A stretch of 52,769 nt of DNA from Candidatus Didemnitutus sp. (GTDB taxonomy: Bacteria; Verrucomicrobiota; Verrucomicrobiia; Opitutales; Opitutaceae): contig JAMPXH010000014.1 of NCBI GenBank assembly GCA_023701285.1, forward strand, positions 1 to 52,769, given 5' to 3'. Below are positions 43,550 through 52,121 of this stretch, piece after piece. The translations under genes were made by a program, and so were the position numbers. The notes under the pieces are model-generated. The model was not told where the DNA came from. It worked only from the letters and a program-made list of their open reading frames with translations, and did no database searches. Numbering within the stretch: the stretch's first letter is position 1; every line of letters begins with the position of its first letter.

Positions 43550-45223
43550 TCAGATACCCGGCTCGGGGTTGGCGGTCAGGCGGGTGACCGCCTCGGCGAT
43601 GGCGCGGCGCAATTCCGCACGGGCCGGGGTGGCGTCGTTGAGAGCCGAAAATGCCTCCTGCAGCACGACGCGCGACGGCTTGCTCATCGCGAGCAGACGC
43701 GGGAGGTGCTCCTCGAGTCCGGCGAGATTGCCGCTCTGCGTGTCGAGACGGATGAGACGGGTGAGGGCGGCTTGATTGTCCGGCTGGCGTTGGACGAGCG
43801 CGGCGAGCAGGCGGCGGGCAGCCGCGCTGGCACCCACGCGCTCCAGCGGATCCGACATCGTCAGCGCCTCGCTGCCGCGCAGGTTGACGTCGCCGATGAA
43901 GGCTTGGAGCAGGATTTCGCCGTTGGTCGGATCGCGATCGCCGAAGGCGGCCACGGAGCGCCAACCGGCGAGCAGGCGCCCGGCCGGCGTGTTGGCAGGG
44001 TAGGCGGCCTGCAGCGCATCGGCCATGACGCGCGCCTCGCGATAACGCTCGGCATTGATCAAGGCCTCGATCTCGGAGATCTGGAACGGGGCACTCGTAA
44101 CTTCCGAGGCCTTGGCCCGCGCGGCGGCGAGGCGGGCGAGGTCGACGATGCCGAGGTCGGCGCCGAGGCGGGCGAGCAGCAGCACGGCGGCGGGATCGTG
44201 GCCGAAATCGCGGACATACAGATCGGTCTCGCGCGCGAATCGGTCCGTCTGGCGGAGCATGTGGAGCGAATGGAGCAGGTCCACCCGCGGGCCAGGGCTC
44301 AGCGGATCGCCGCTGACGCGCACGAGCGCCTCCTGGTGTGCGCGGTTGTGGTCGCCGAGTTCGCGGTAGAAGCGGATGAGTTGCAGCGGCAGTTCGTCGC
44401 GGCCGGGATAATCGTCGCGCACCCGCTCCAGGCGCACGAGCGCGAGGTCGGGGTAGCCGCGCTCCCAGTCGCAGCGGGCGAGCAGCAGCACGCCTTCGAG
44501 GCTGCGCCCGAGCTGCCATTCGCTGGCGATGGCTTCGGCGGCGTCGTAGCGACCGAGGCGGAAATGCGCCGTGGCGGCCTGCAGCGCGATGAAGGCCTCG
44601 GTGACGACCTCGGTGCGCTGGGGCTGACCGTAGCGCGTCGCGAGCTCAAGCACTTCCTCCTCGCGCTGAAGCTCGAAGAGCAGCGTGAAGGTGTGGCGGA
44701 GGTATTCGAGGTCGGTGCGGCCGCGATCGAGCCCGGCGATGAGGATGCGGGCGGCGATCGGTGCGCGGCCGAAGCGTGTGTTCAGCACCGCGAGCTGGCG
44801 GCGGGCCTCGAGATCATCGGGCACGCGGCTGACGCCGGCTGTGAGGTGATAGAGTGCGTCGACGGGGCGCCCTTCGCGCAGGTCCGTGCGCGCCATCGCG
44901 AGGTAGTGGCGGCCGAGGGCGCGGCGGTGCTCCGGCCAGCGGTGGGGGAGGACAAGATTGAGGTAACTGATGTCCTTGAAGTCGTGCTTCTGCTGCAGGA
45001 ACACGTAGGCGGCGGCGGCCAGCGAGCACCAACCGAGGAGCGCGAGGGTCACGAGCACGGTGGCGATACGCTTCCAGAAGACAATGAAGCGTGCCTTGCC
45101 GTCCTCCTCTTCCACCCGCACCCAGAGCCTCCACCGGTAACGCTGATCCGCAGGGTTGAAGATCAGGGGTTGCTCCTTGATGGGGGCGTCGACGTTCGGA
45201 GGTGACACAGCCTGGACATCCAA
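43550..45223 (-). CDS. Membrane-anchored TPR protein, tandem paralogue 2
   Basis: 557 residues: cytoplasmic tail, FWKRI, one membrane span (about 54-76), then KHDFKDISYLNLVLPH and a TPR-like helical array. It is highly similar along its whole length to the adjacent gene at 45267 (same KHDFKDISYLNLVLPH, same EEHLPRLL/EEYVPRLL context, same RLTANPEPG end), so the pair arose by tandem duplication. The start is a TTG at 45223; a GTG at 45208 is an alternative. It is the last gene of a minus-strand series behind a TonB-dependent receptor. It may be an envelope scaffold; the function is not known. Confidence 0.8.
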   Translation of the reverse strand: MDVQAVSPPNVDAPIKEQPLIFNPADQRYRWRLWVRVEEEDGKARFIVFWKRIATVLVTLALLGWCSLAAAAYVFLQQKHDFKDISYLNLVLPHRWPEHRRALGRHYLAMARTDLREGRPVDALYHLTAGVSRVPDDLEARRQLAVLNTRFGRAPIAARILIAGLDRGRTDLEYLRHTFTLLFELQREEEVLELATRYGQPQRTEVVTEAFIALQAATAHFRLGRYDAAEAIASEWQLGRSLEGVLLLARCDWERGYPDLALVRLERVRDDYPGRDELPLQLIRFYRELGDHNRAHQEALVRVSGDPLSPGPRVDLLHSLHMLRQTDRFARETDLYVRDFGHDPAAVLLLARLGADLGIVDLARLAAARAKASEVTSAPFQISEIEALINAERYREARVMADALQAAYPANTPAGRLLAGWRSVAAFGDRDPTNGEILLQAFIGDVNLRGSEALTMSDPLERVGASAAARRLLAALVQRQPDNQAALTRLIRLDTQSGNLAGLEEHLPRLLAMSKPSRVVLQEAFSALNDATPARAELRRAIAEAVTRLTANPEPGI

Positions 45224-45266
45224 GCGGGCATGGCGTCCGCCCGCAAGCGCAAGGGGGCGCCCAGCC

Positions 45267-46922
45267 TCAGCTGCCGGGTTCGGGGTTCGCGGTCAGGCGG
45301 CTGATCGTCTCGCCGACGGTCCGGCGTAGCGCGGCCCGGGTGGGCGTGGCGTCGTTGAGGGCGGAAAACGCCTCCTGCAGCACCGCGCGCGAGGGTTTGC
45401 TGAAGGTGAGCAGGCGCGGGACGTATTCGTCGAGCCCTTCGAGGTTCCCTTGCGCGGCATCGAGGCGCACGAGGCGGGTGAGGGCGGATTGATGCAAGGG
45501 CTGTTGCTGGACCAAGGTGGCGAGCAGACGGCGGGCGGCGGGGTAGGCGCCCGCGCGTTCGAGGGTCGTGACCATGGGCATGGCCTCGCTGCCGCGGAGG
45601 CCGCTTTCGCTGGTGAAGGCTTGGAGCAGCACATCGCCCTTGGTGGCGTCGCCCTCGGCGAAGGCGGCGACCGCGCGCCAGCCGAGCAAGGTGCGTCCCG
45701 GACCGGATTGGGGCGGGTTCTCCGCCTGCAGGCTCTCGGCGAGCTGGCTCGCCTCCTTGAACCGGTCGGCCGAGATGAGCGACTCGACCTCGAGCATGGC
45801 GAAGGCCGTCTGGTTCACCTCGAGGCCGGAAACCTGTCGACGCGCCTCGCGCGTGAGCTCGACCTCGCCGAGATCGGCCGAGACGCGGGCCAGCAGCAGG
45901 AGCGCCACGGGATCGCGGGCGAACTCGCGCAGGTAGGCCTGGGTCTCGCGCTTGAACTGCGCGGTGTCGCCCACGATGTGGAGCGAGTGCAGCAGGTCGA
46001 TGCGCGGGCCCGGGCTGAGCGGATCGCCGCTGACGCGCATGACCGCCTCCTGCAGCGCGCGCGGGTGGTTGCCGAGCTCGCGGTAGAAGCGGAGCAGTTG
46101 CAGGGCGAGCGGATCGCTGCCGGGGAAGCGGTCGCGGGCACCTTCCAGGCGGAGCAGCGCAAGGTCGGGATAACCACGTTCCCATTCGCAACGCGCGAGC
46201 AGGAGCACGCCTTCGACCTGCTGGTCGAGCTGCCAGTGGCGCAGGATCTTCTCGGCCTCGTCGTAGCGGCCGAGCCGGAAATTCGCGGTGGCGGCCTGCT
46301 GGGCGAGGAATTGGTCCGCCGCCACCTTGGTCGGGTTGGCGGGCAGGTGCTGCGCGATGAGTTGCAGGGCTTCCTCCTCGCGCTGTTGCTCGAAGAGCAC
46401 GGCGAAGGTCTGCCGCACATATTCGACATCCGTGTAGCCGTGGGGGAATCCCGCGATGAGGAGCTTGGCCGCGACGGCGCTGCGGCCGATCCGGCTGTTG
46501 ATCGCGGCGAACAGTCGCCGGGCCTCGATGTCCTCCGGGGCGCGGCTGACGCCGGCGCTGAAGAAATGGTAGGCGTCGGCGATGTTGCGGTCGCTCAGCG
46601 CCTGCTTGGCCTTGGCGATGTAGTGGCGACCGAGGGCGCGGCGGTGCTCCGGCCAGAGGTGCGGCAGCACGAGATTGAGGTAACTGATGTCCTTGAAGTC
46701 GTGCTTCTGCTTCAGGAAGAGGTAGGCGGCCAGTGCCAGCGACATCCAGCCGGCGACGGCGAGCAGGCCGAGCACCACGAGGATGCGCTTCCAGTAGATT
46801 TTGACGCGGGTGCGTCCGCCGCGCAGACGGGCGCGGACCCACAGGCGCCAGATGCTGGTCCGGCTGGAGTGGCTGGAGAAGCGCGCGCGCTTCTGGGATT
46901 GCTCCGGGGGCAGGTCGGTCAC
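45267..46922 (-). CDS. Membrane-anchored TPR protein, tandem paralogue 1
   Basis: 551 residues with the same architecture as its neighbour: basic N-terminus, VKIYWKRILV, membrane span (about 47-70), KQKHDFKDISYLNLVLPH, then TPR-like repeats containing GVSRAPEDIEARRLFAAINS and ending SRLTANPEPGS. The start is GTG at 46922. Eight bases upstream an ATG opens a three-codon frame (ATG GCG CGG TGA) whose stop overlaps this GTG, and the only GGAGG lies inside a hairpin (46938-46974). It is 43 bp from the second paralogue and 58 bp after the TonB receptor gene. Confidence 0.82.
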   Translation of the reverse strand: MTDLPPEQSQKRARFSSHSSRTSIWRLWVRARLRGGRTRVKIYWKRILVVLGLLAVAGWMSLALAAYLFLKQKHDFKDISYLNLVLPHLWPEHRRALGRHYIAKAKQALSDRNIADAYHFFSAGVSRAPEDIEARRLFAAINSRIGRSAVAAKLLIAGFPHGYTDVEYVRQTFAVLFEQQREEEALQLIAQHLPANPTKVAADQFLAQQAATANFRLGRYDEAEKILRHWQLDQQVEGVLLLARCEWERGYPDLALLRLEGARDRFPGSDPLALQLLRFYRELGNHPRALQEAVMRVSGDPLSPGPRIDLLHSLHIVGDTAQFKRETQAYLREFARDPVALLLLARVSADLGEVELTREARRQVSGLEVNQTAFAMLEVESLISADRFKEASQLAESLQAENPPQSGPGRTLLGWRAVAAFAEGDATKGDVLLQAFTSESGLRGSEAMPMVTTLERAGAYPAARRLLATLVQQQPLHQSALTRLVRLDAAQGNLEGLDEYVPRLLTFSKPSRAVLQEAFSALNDATPTRAALRRTVGETISRLTANPEPGS

Positions 46923-46937
46923 CGCGCCATATGAAAG

Positions 46938-46974
46938 GGGAGCCTCCGGGCATGCAAGAGCAACGGAGGCTCCC
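46938..46974 (-). terminator. 11-bp hairpin between the TonB receptor and TPR genes
   Basis: GGGAGCCTCCG (46938-46948) pairs with CGGAGGCTCCC (46964-46974) across a 15-nt loop. On the minus strand it is followed only by CTTTCAT, a weak T-run, so it may be a partial terminator. Its 3' arm holds the sole GGAGG upstream of the TPR gene, so it could instead hide a ribosome site. Confidence 0.6.
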
Positions 46975-46980
46975 GCGCAG

Positions 46981-49059
46981 TCAGAAGGCGAACCTTAACC
47001 CGGCTGTGACGTCGCGGCCGGGCAGCGGCGCGATGTCCTTGAGGAACGAGGTGTGCAGGCGGCCCGTGCGGTCGAGCAGGTTGCTGCCGCGCAGGAACAG
47101 TTCCGCGTCGGCGCGGCCGAGCTGCAGGCGGCGGCTGACGGCCACGTTCACGCTGCTGAAGGAGTCCGTGATGCTCTCGCCCGGCGCCGTGCGGTCGGCG
47201 CGCGCGCTCCGGCGCAACTCGGCGGTGAACGCCCACCCGGGCACGCGGTAGTCCAGTGCCCACGCGACGCGCAACGGCGTGATGCGCGGCAGCGGCGTGC
47301 CGTCTGTGCGGTTGGTTCCGCGCACGGAGTCGAGCGTGACGCGGAAGTCCGCCTGGTGGTGCCGACTCTCGTGGAGGTGGGCGATGAGTTCGATCTCCAC
47401 GCCGGCGAAACGCGCGTCGCGTTGCACGAAACGATAGATGGGCAACTCCTCGTCGACGGAGACGAGCCCCGTGTCCTGCTCGAAGATGTAGCCGGAGAAA
47501 CGGCTGGCGAAGAGCGTGACGCTGCCGGTGAACCGGTCTTGCCGGCGGCGCAGGCTGAGGTCGACGCCGAGCGAGCGTTCGAGGCCGAGCGCGGCATCGC
47601 CGATCTCGTAGCTGCCGGTGCCGGCGTGCGGACCGTCGGCGTAGAGCTCCTGCGCGTTGGGCGCTCGCTCGCTGCGCGTGACCGAGAGCGCGAGCGTGTG
47701 CCGTTCGTCGAGTTTCCTGATCCAGCCGGCGGACCAGCTCACGCCGGTGTGCCGGCGCGGGGCGTCGGCGGAATCAGGATCGATTTCCTGGCGCTCCACG
47801 CGCGCGCCGAGTTGCCAGGTGCCGGAAGCGAGCGCGATTTCCTCGTAGAGGAACACGGCTTGGTTGCGCGTGACCGAGGGCGGCACGAAGGCCTCGTCCC
47901 CGGCGGCCTCGAAGTCGCTGCGCGAGACCTGGACGCCGAGCGCGCCTTCGGCCGCGCCGATCTTCTCGTGCAGGAACTCGAGCCGGCCCTCGTGGGCACG
48001 GTTGCGGAAACGCGTGCCGATCTCGTCGCCTTCGAGTTCGTCGTGGCGGTAACGCGCGGCGCCGAACTGCAGCTTCACCGCGCGCAGCCAGGCCGCCGGC
48101 TCAAGCCATTCCGCGTGCAGATCGACGCGGCGCTGACGCAGGTCGAGGCGCACGCCTTCCTCCTCGTGGTCATGATCGGGATCGGGCGGCGCGCCGCCGT
48201 GGTCCTCGTGGTGGGTATGGCCGGGCACGCCGTAGAGCGCATCGAGGCCGGTGTAGGACAACCCCACATGGCCGCGCTCGCCGAGAAACGACACGCCGAA
48301 GCCGGCGCCGCTCGTCTCGCTGGCGGTGTTGGGCAGGATGTCGCGGGCGGGCGGACCTTCCTCGGCTGCGTCGTGGTCGGCGAGCAGCGCCGCGGTCTCG
48401 GCGTAGTCCGGGATGCGGACATCGTCCGTCGTGCGGCGGAAGCCATCCAGCCGCCACGCGAGGCGTCCGGCCGCGCCGGTGAGCACGGCGGCGCCGGCGC
48501 GTTCCTCGGCTGCGCTGCCGAGCCGGGCCTCGACGCGGCCTTGCAACGGGGCGGCGGGCAGGGATTCCGGGATGCGCGCGTCGATGACGTTCACGACCCC
48601 GCCGATGGCGGAGCCGCCGTAGAGCAGCGTGGCGGGGCCGCGCACGATCTCGATGCGGTCGATGAGCAACGGATCGATGCTCACGGCGTGGTCTGGGCTG
48701 ATGACCGAGGCGTCGAGCGTGCCGATGCCGCCGGTGAGCACGCGGATGCGGTCGCCGCCGAGGCCGCGGATCACGGGCCGGCTCGCGCCGGGACCGAAGT
48801 AGGTCGAGGAGATGCCGGGTTGGCCGACGAGGGTCTCGCCGAGCGAGGCTTGGCGGGCGAAGATCAACCGCTGGCCCGCGAGCACCGAGGTCGGTTGGAC
48901 GATCTCGTCCTGCGCGCGCCCGAACGGGCTCGCGGAGACGACGAACTCCTCGAGGCTGACCGGTTCATGTTCCGGAGGCAGCGCGGGAGCGGGTGGCATT
49001 TGGGCGCAGGCGAGGCCGGCGCCGAGAGAAAGGCAGGGAAGGAGGGAAAGTTTTTTCAT
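46981..49059 (-). CDS. TonB-dependent outer-membrane receptor with a His-rich loop (ZnuD-like)
   Basis: 692 residues. Signal peptide MKKLSLLPCLSLGAGLACA; plug domain with LGETLVGQPGISSTYFGPG, RPVIRGLGGDRIRVL and EIVRGPATLLYGGSAIGGVVNV; then a beta-barrel ending in AGLRFAF with a C-terminal aromatic. Residues about 280-300 form a metal-binding-like loop (GHTHHEDHGG, PDHDHEEE), as in the zinc receptor ZnuD. ATG 49059 is chosen; an in-frame GTG at 49083 would add eight residues before the signal peptide. It would import a metal or metal complex with TonB energy. The small His/Cys-rich protein upstream supports this; zinc is inferred. Confidence 0.87.
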   Translation of the reverse strand: MKKLSLLPCLSLGAGLACAQMPPAPALPPEHEPVSLEEFVVSASPFGRAQDEIVQPTSVLAGQRLIFARQASLGETLVGQPGISSTYFGPGASRPVIRGLGGDRIRVLTGGIGTLDASVISPDHAVSIDPLLIDRIEIVRGPATLLYGGSAIGGVVNVIDARIPESLPAAPLQGRVEARLGSAAEERAGAAVLTGAAGRLAWRLDGFRRTTDDVRIPDYAETAALLADHDAAEEGPPARDILPNTASETSGAGFGVSFLGERGHVGLSYTGLDALYGVPGHTHHEDHGGAPPDPDHDHEEEGVRLDLRQRRVDLHAEWLEPAAWLRAVKLQFGAARYRHDELEGDEIGTRFRNRAHEGRLEFLHEKIGAAEGALGVQVSRSDFEAAGDEAFVPPSVTRNQAVFLYEEIALASGTWQLGARVERQEIDPDSADAPRRHTGVSWSAGWIRKLDERHTLALSVTRSERAPNAQELYADGPHAGTGSYEIGDAALGLERSLGVDLSLRRRQDRFTGSVTLFASRFSGYIFEQDTGLVSVDEELPIYRFVQRDARFAGVEIELIAHLHESRHHQADFRVTLDSVRGTNRTDGTPLPRITPLRVAWALDYRVPGWAFTAELRRSARADRTAPGESITDSFSSVNVAVSRRLQLGRADAELFLRGSNLLDRTGRLHTSFLKDIAPLPGRDVTAGLRFAF

Positions 49060-49178
49060 CTGGCTGAGTGGAAGAGACGCCACGCGGCCGGCAGGGCCGG
49101 ACGTGACAGAGGGAATCGGCGCAGACGCGCCGGCAGAGGACGGCCCGCAGGCTTGTCCTTCGTTGGGTTATCCTCGAC

Positions 49179-49538
49179 TCAGCAGGCCGGCGGGCCCCGG
49201 CCCGGCGGCAGACGCGCCGGAGCAGTGGCTTCCGGCCATTGATCGCGCGACCTTGGGAGGGCGACCGCGCGCACTTGCGGCACCGGCAGAGGTGCCGGCA
49301 ACAGGTCGGCGGGGTTGTCGGCTCCCTGATGAAAGAGATCGATGACGCACTCGTGGTGCTCCTCGCCGCAGTCCTCGTGCATCTCGTGGTGGAGATCCGG
49401 ACTGTAGGCGAGGACGCCGAGCAGCCAGACCACGAGGGCGCACGCGAGACCGACGCCGCGGGCGAAGCGCGACCTCGCCGACGCCAGCAGGACGCGGCGG
49501 CGGAAGGGATCAGCGGGCACGGCGCAGGCGGACATCAT
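49179..49538 (-). CDS. Small His/Cys-rich membrane protein upstream of the receptor
   Basis: 119 residues with one hydrophobic segment (about 27-45) followed by a metal-binding-like stretch: HHEMHEDCGEE and HHECVIDLFHQ (His50 onward, Cys57, Cys64). The C-terminal part is Pro- and Arg-rich. Small proteins of this style often precede TonB-receptor genes for metal import. The ATG at 49538 (or 49535) is 4 bp past the TPR gene's stop. Function is not established; periplasmic metal binding is my inference. Confidence 0.68.
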   Translation of the reverse strand: MMSACAVPADPFRRRVLLASARSRFARGVGLACALVVWLLGVLAYSPDLHHEMHEDCGEEHHECVIDLFHQGADNPADLLPAPLPVPQVRAVALPRSRDQWPEATAPARLPPGRGPPAC

Positions 49539-49542
49539 CCGT

Positions 49543-49899
49543 TCAGAGACTTTGCGTGGAGCCGGGATTTTTCAACTGTTCCTTCCAGCTGGCGATCTTG
49601 GCCTGGGCGCCGAAGTGCTCGGCTTTGGCCTTGTCGCCCTTTTCCATCCAGACGCGCGAAAGCGTGGTGTTGATGAAGAGATCGTCGGGGCGCAGCGCGT
49701 GCGCCTGCTCGGCGGCGGCGAGGGCAGCGTCGAAGCGGCGCAGGCTGAAATTCACCTCGGCCAGCGCATGCCACGCGGCGAAGGAGCCGGGCACGGCCGC
49801 GGTGGCGCGCGCCAGCTTCTCCAGCGCGACGTCGTGGTCGCCCATCGTGAAGTCGAAGGTGGCGTCGTCGATGAGGTGTTGGAGGGCGTCGTCGGTCAC
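49543..49899 (-). CDS. Short TPR protein
   Basis: About 118 residues, three TPR-like units: DDATFDFTMGDHDVALEKLARA, AWHALAEVNFSLRRFDAALAAA and LFINTTLSRVWMEKGDKAKAE. The frame is open back to an ATG at 49959, but that stretch is the terminator hairpin of yceI, so I place the start at GTG 49899 (TDDALQHLID). It is followed 4 bp later by the His/Cys-rich gene and so leads the receptor block. Generic TPR role; partner unknown. Confidence 0.75.
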   Translation of the reverse strand: MTDDALQHLIDDATFDFTMGDHDVALEKLARATAAVPGSFAAWHALAEVNFSLRRFDAALAAAEQAHALRPDDLFINTTLSRVWMEKGDKAKAEHFGAQAKIASWKEQLKNPGSTQSL

Positions 49900-49924
49900 G
49901 CGCGGGACCGTAGCCACCCGGCGG

Positions 49925-49957
49925 AAAAAAGAAAGGACGGCCTTGCGGCCGTCCTTC
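49925..49957 (-). terminator. Rho-independent terminator of yceI
   Basis: On the minus strand AAGGACGGCC pairs with GGCCGTCCTT (stem 49933-49942 and 49947-49956, 4-nt loop), followed by TTTCTTTTTT. It lies 29 bp after yceI and before the TPR gene, separating two transcription units. Confidence 0.9.
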
Positions 49958-49985
49958 ATGCGTGGAGGGAAATGTTGCTGCCGGC

Positions 49986-50606
49986 TCAGGCCTGGGGCGC
50001 GCTGCCGACGAGGCCGAAGGTGAGCTTCACCTCCGCGTTGACCTTGTCCTCGTTCTTGCCGGGCTGGATGCCGTAGTCGCCGCGCACGAGGGTGAACTCG
50101 CCGCGGACGACGAGCAGGTCGCCCTTGACCTCGGGCTTGTTGATGCGCTTGCCGAACGCGCCGGCGAGGTGGGTGAGCTTCACGGGGACGCTGATCTCCT
50201 TGGTGACGCCCTTGAGCGTGAAGCTGCCGTGCGCGACCGCGCTGGTGGTGTTGCCGGAGGTCTGGATGTCGGTGAGCTTCGCGATGGTGAAGGTGATCTC
50301 CGGGTGCGCGGCGGCGTCGATCCAGTTGGCGCTGTGGAGGTGCTCGGTCATCATGTTGTTCGACGTGGCGAGCGACTTGGCGGCGACGACGATCGCGCCG
50401 GTGGTGGCGGCGGGATTAGCCGGGTCGAAGCTGACGGTGCCGCTGACGCCGCTGGCCGTGCCGGCGATGGGCTCGAGCAGCGAGTCGAGGTGGAACTGGA
50501 TGGCGTTGACGCCCTTCGGGTCCTTGAAGTCGAAGGAGACCGGGGCCGCGGCGAGCGCGGCGGACGTGGCGAAGGCGAGGAGGGAGGCGAGGAGCGGGTG
50601 TTTCAT
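49986..50606 (-). CDS. YceI-family periplasmic lipid-binding protein
   Basis: 206 residues with a signal peptide (MKHPLLASLLAFATSAALAA). The YceI lipocalin-like beta-barrel shows VSFDFKDPKGVNAIQFHLDS, VSGTVSFDPANPAATTGAIV, MMTEHLHSANWIDAAAHPEI and GSFTLKGVTKEISVPVKL. Family members bind polyisoprenoid or amide-type lipids in the periplasm and are often base- or stress-inducible. Its ATG overlaps the stop of the upstream small membrane gene by four bases, and a terminator follows. Confidence 0.92.
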   Translation of the reverse strand: MKHPLLASLLAFATSAALAAAPVSFDFKDPKGVNAIQFHLDSLLEPIAGTASGVSGTVSFDPANPAATTGAIVVAAKSLATSNNMMTEHLHSANWIDAAAHPEITFTIAKLTDIQTSGNTTSAVAHGSFTLKGVTKEISVPVKLTHLAGAFGKRINKPEVKGDLLVVRGEFTLVRGDYGIQPGKNEDKVNAEVKLTFGLVGSAPQA

Positions 50607-50863
50607 GTGGTGGAGTTTTTCTTTTTGGACAGGAAAAGGGAGACGCCGGCCAGCGCGACGGCCAAGCCGAGCCCGGCGCCGAGCATGTCGATGCCTGGCA
50701 CGTAGCGGTCCTCGTAGGTGATGTGCTCGAGGCCGGTGACCTCGTCGACCTGCTTGACCGGCACGCGGTCCTGGGTCCAGCCGGTGTGCGCGCCCTTGGC
50801 CGCCCAGAAACCGATGGTGGCAAGGGCGAGGCCGAGGGCGAGGAGCTGGAGGGTGCGGCGCAT
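50603..50863 (-). CDS. Small membrane protein coupled to yceI
   Basis: 86 residues, two hydrophobic segments: about 3-20 (RTLQLLALGLALATIGFWAA) and 58-80 (DMLGAGLGLAVALAGVSLFL), with a polar loop between (RVPVKQVDEVTGLEHITYED) and a lysine tail. I recognise no family. The ATGA overlap with yceI means co-translation. A 14-bp palindrome lies 38-51 bp upstream of its start, the likely operator for both genes. Confidence 0.75.
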   Translation of the reverse strand: MRRTLQLLALGLALATIGFWAAKGAHTGWTQDRVPVKQVDEVTGLEHITYEDRYVPGIDMLGAGLGLAVALAGVSLFLSKKKNSTT

Positions 50864-50900
50864 GGTGGAGGCGAGGATGGCCCGCACAGAAGGCGAGATT

Positions 50901-50914
50901 GTTGCAGATGCAAC
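50901..50914. promoter_or_regulatory. Palindromic operator-like site upstream of the yceI unit
   Basis: GTTGCATCTGCAAC (minus strand) is a 6-bp perfect inverted repeat with a 2-bp spacer, with AT-rich flanks (GATTTTA on one side, AATC on the other). Its shape fits a MarR- or LysR-type repressor site. It lies between the queA stop and the small membrane gene. Confidence 0.5.
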
Positions 50915-50928
50915 TAAAATCTTTTCGC

Positions 50929-52017
50929 CTACACGATCAACATGGCGTCGCCGTAGCTGAAGAAGCGGTATTCGCGCGCGACGGCCTCGGCGTAGATCTC
51001 CTTCAGCCACGCGATGCCGTCGGTCGAGCCGGGCGTGAGGAAGGCCGACACGAGGCAGAGCAGGGTGGAGCGGGGCTGGTGGAAATTCGTGATCAGGGCG
51101 TCGACGCCGCGGAAATCGCGGGGCGGGTAGATGAACAGATCGGCTTCGGCGAAGTGATCGCGCCCGAGCGGGGTGGCGTGGTCGCGGAGGAAATGCTCGA
51201 TCGTGCGCACGGACGTGGTGCCGACGGCGATGCGCCGGCCGCGCGGCGCGCCGGCCGGGGGTGGGGCGAACAGCGCCTCCTGCGTGGCGGCGGAGATCTC
51301 GTAGAATTCGCGGTGGATGGCGTGGGTCTCGATGTGCTCGGTGGCGATCGGGCGGAACGTGCCGAGGCCGACGTGGAGCGTGAGGTCGGCGCAGCGCACG
51401 CCGGCGCGGGCGAGTTGTTCGAGCAACTGCGGGGTGAAGTGCAGTCCGGCGGTCGGGGCTGCCGCGGCGACTTGGTGCGCGCGGTCCGCGTAAACGGTCT
51501 GGTAACGCTCGCGATCGAGCTGGCGCGCGGTGTCGTCGGCGCGGCCGGCGATGTAGGGGGGGAGCGGCATCTCGCCGATGCGGTTGGCGACGGCGAGGAT
51601 GTCGTCCTCCGGGCGGGCGCAGGCGAACGCGACGCGGAACGTGCCTTCGGCGTTCTTCTCGCGCACGGTGGCGGTGAAGAGGCCGTCGAGGCCGAAGGTT
51701 TCGCCGGGCGGGAGCTTGCGGCCGGGACGCAGGAGGCACCACCACTCGCCGGCGGTGGCGGCGGGACGCAGGAGCAGGCACTCGACCTGGCCGCCCGTCG
51801 GGCGGCGCGCGTGGAGGCGCGCGGGGATGACCGCGGCGTTGTTGCGGAAAAGGATGTCGCCGGTGCGGAGGTAATCGCCGAGCTCGCGGAACTGCCGGTG
51901 CTCGAGACGCCGCTCAGCGCGGTGCACGACGAGCAGGCGCGAGTGGTCGCGCTGCTGCGCCGGAGTCTGCGCGATGAGGCGTTCGGGAAGCGGGTAATCG
52001 AAGAGGTCGGTTTTCAA
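50929..52017 (-). CDS. queA: S-adenosylmethionine:tRNA ribosyltransferase-isomerase (QueA)
   Basis: 362 residues. It transfers and isomerises the ribosyl part of SAM onto preQ1 in tRNA to give epoxyqueuosine. Family blocks: DLFDYPLPERLIAQTPAQQRD, GDILFRNNAAVIPARLHA, YQTVYADR, AAPTAGLHFTPQLLEQL and GTFRPIATEHI; the end reads YRFFSYGDAMLIV, the normal QueA C-terminus. It is divergent from the YeiH-type gene and separate from queD. Confidence 0.96.
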   Translation of the reverse strand: MKTDLFDYPLPERLIAQTPAQQRDHSRLLVVHRAERRLEHRQFRELGDYLRTGDILFRNNAAVIPARLHARRPTGGQVECLLLRPAATAGEWWCLLRPGRKLPPGETFGLDGLFTATVREKNAEGTFRVAFACARPEDDILAVANRIGEMPLPPYIAGRADDTARQLDRERYQTVYADRAHQVAAAAPTAGLHFTPQLLEQLARAGVRCADLTLHVGLGTFRPIATEHIETHAIHREFYEISAATQEALFAPPPAGAPRGRRIAVGTTSVRTIEHFLRDHATPLGRDHFAEADLFIYPPRDFRGVDALITNFHQPRSTLLCLVSAFLTPGSTDGIAWLKEIYAEAVAREYRFFSYGDAMLIV

Positions 52018-52121
52018 GGCGGGCGGGCAGGCAGAGAACCACAGGCGCGCGCGGGGACAAAGCAGAAAGCCGCGGCCGGTGCGCGGGCACGATGGGGTGG
52101 GATGGGACGGCTGCGTTTAGG

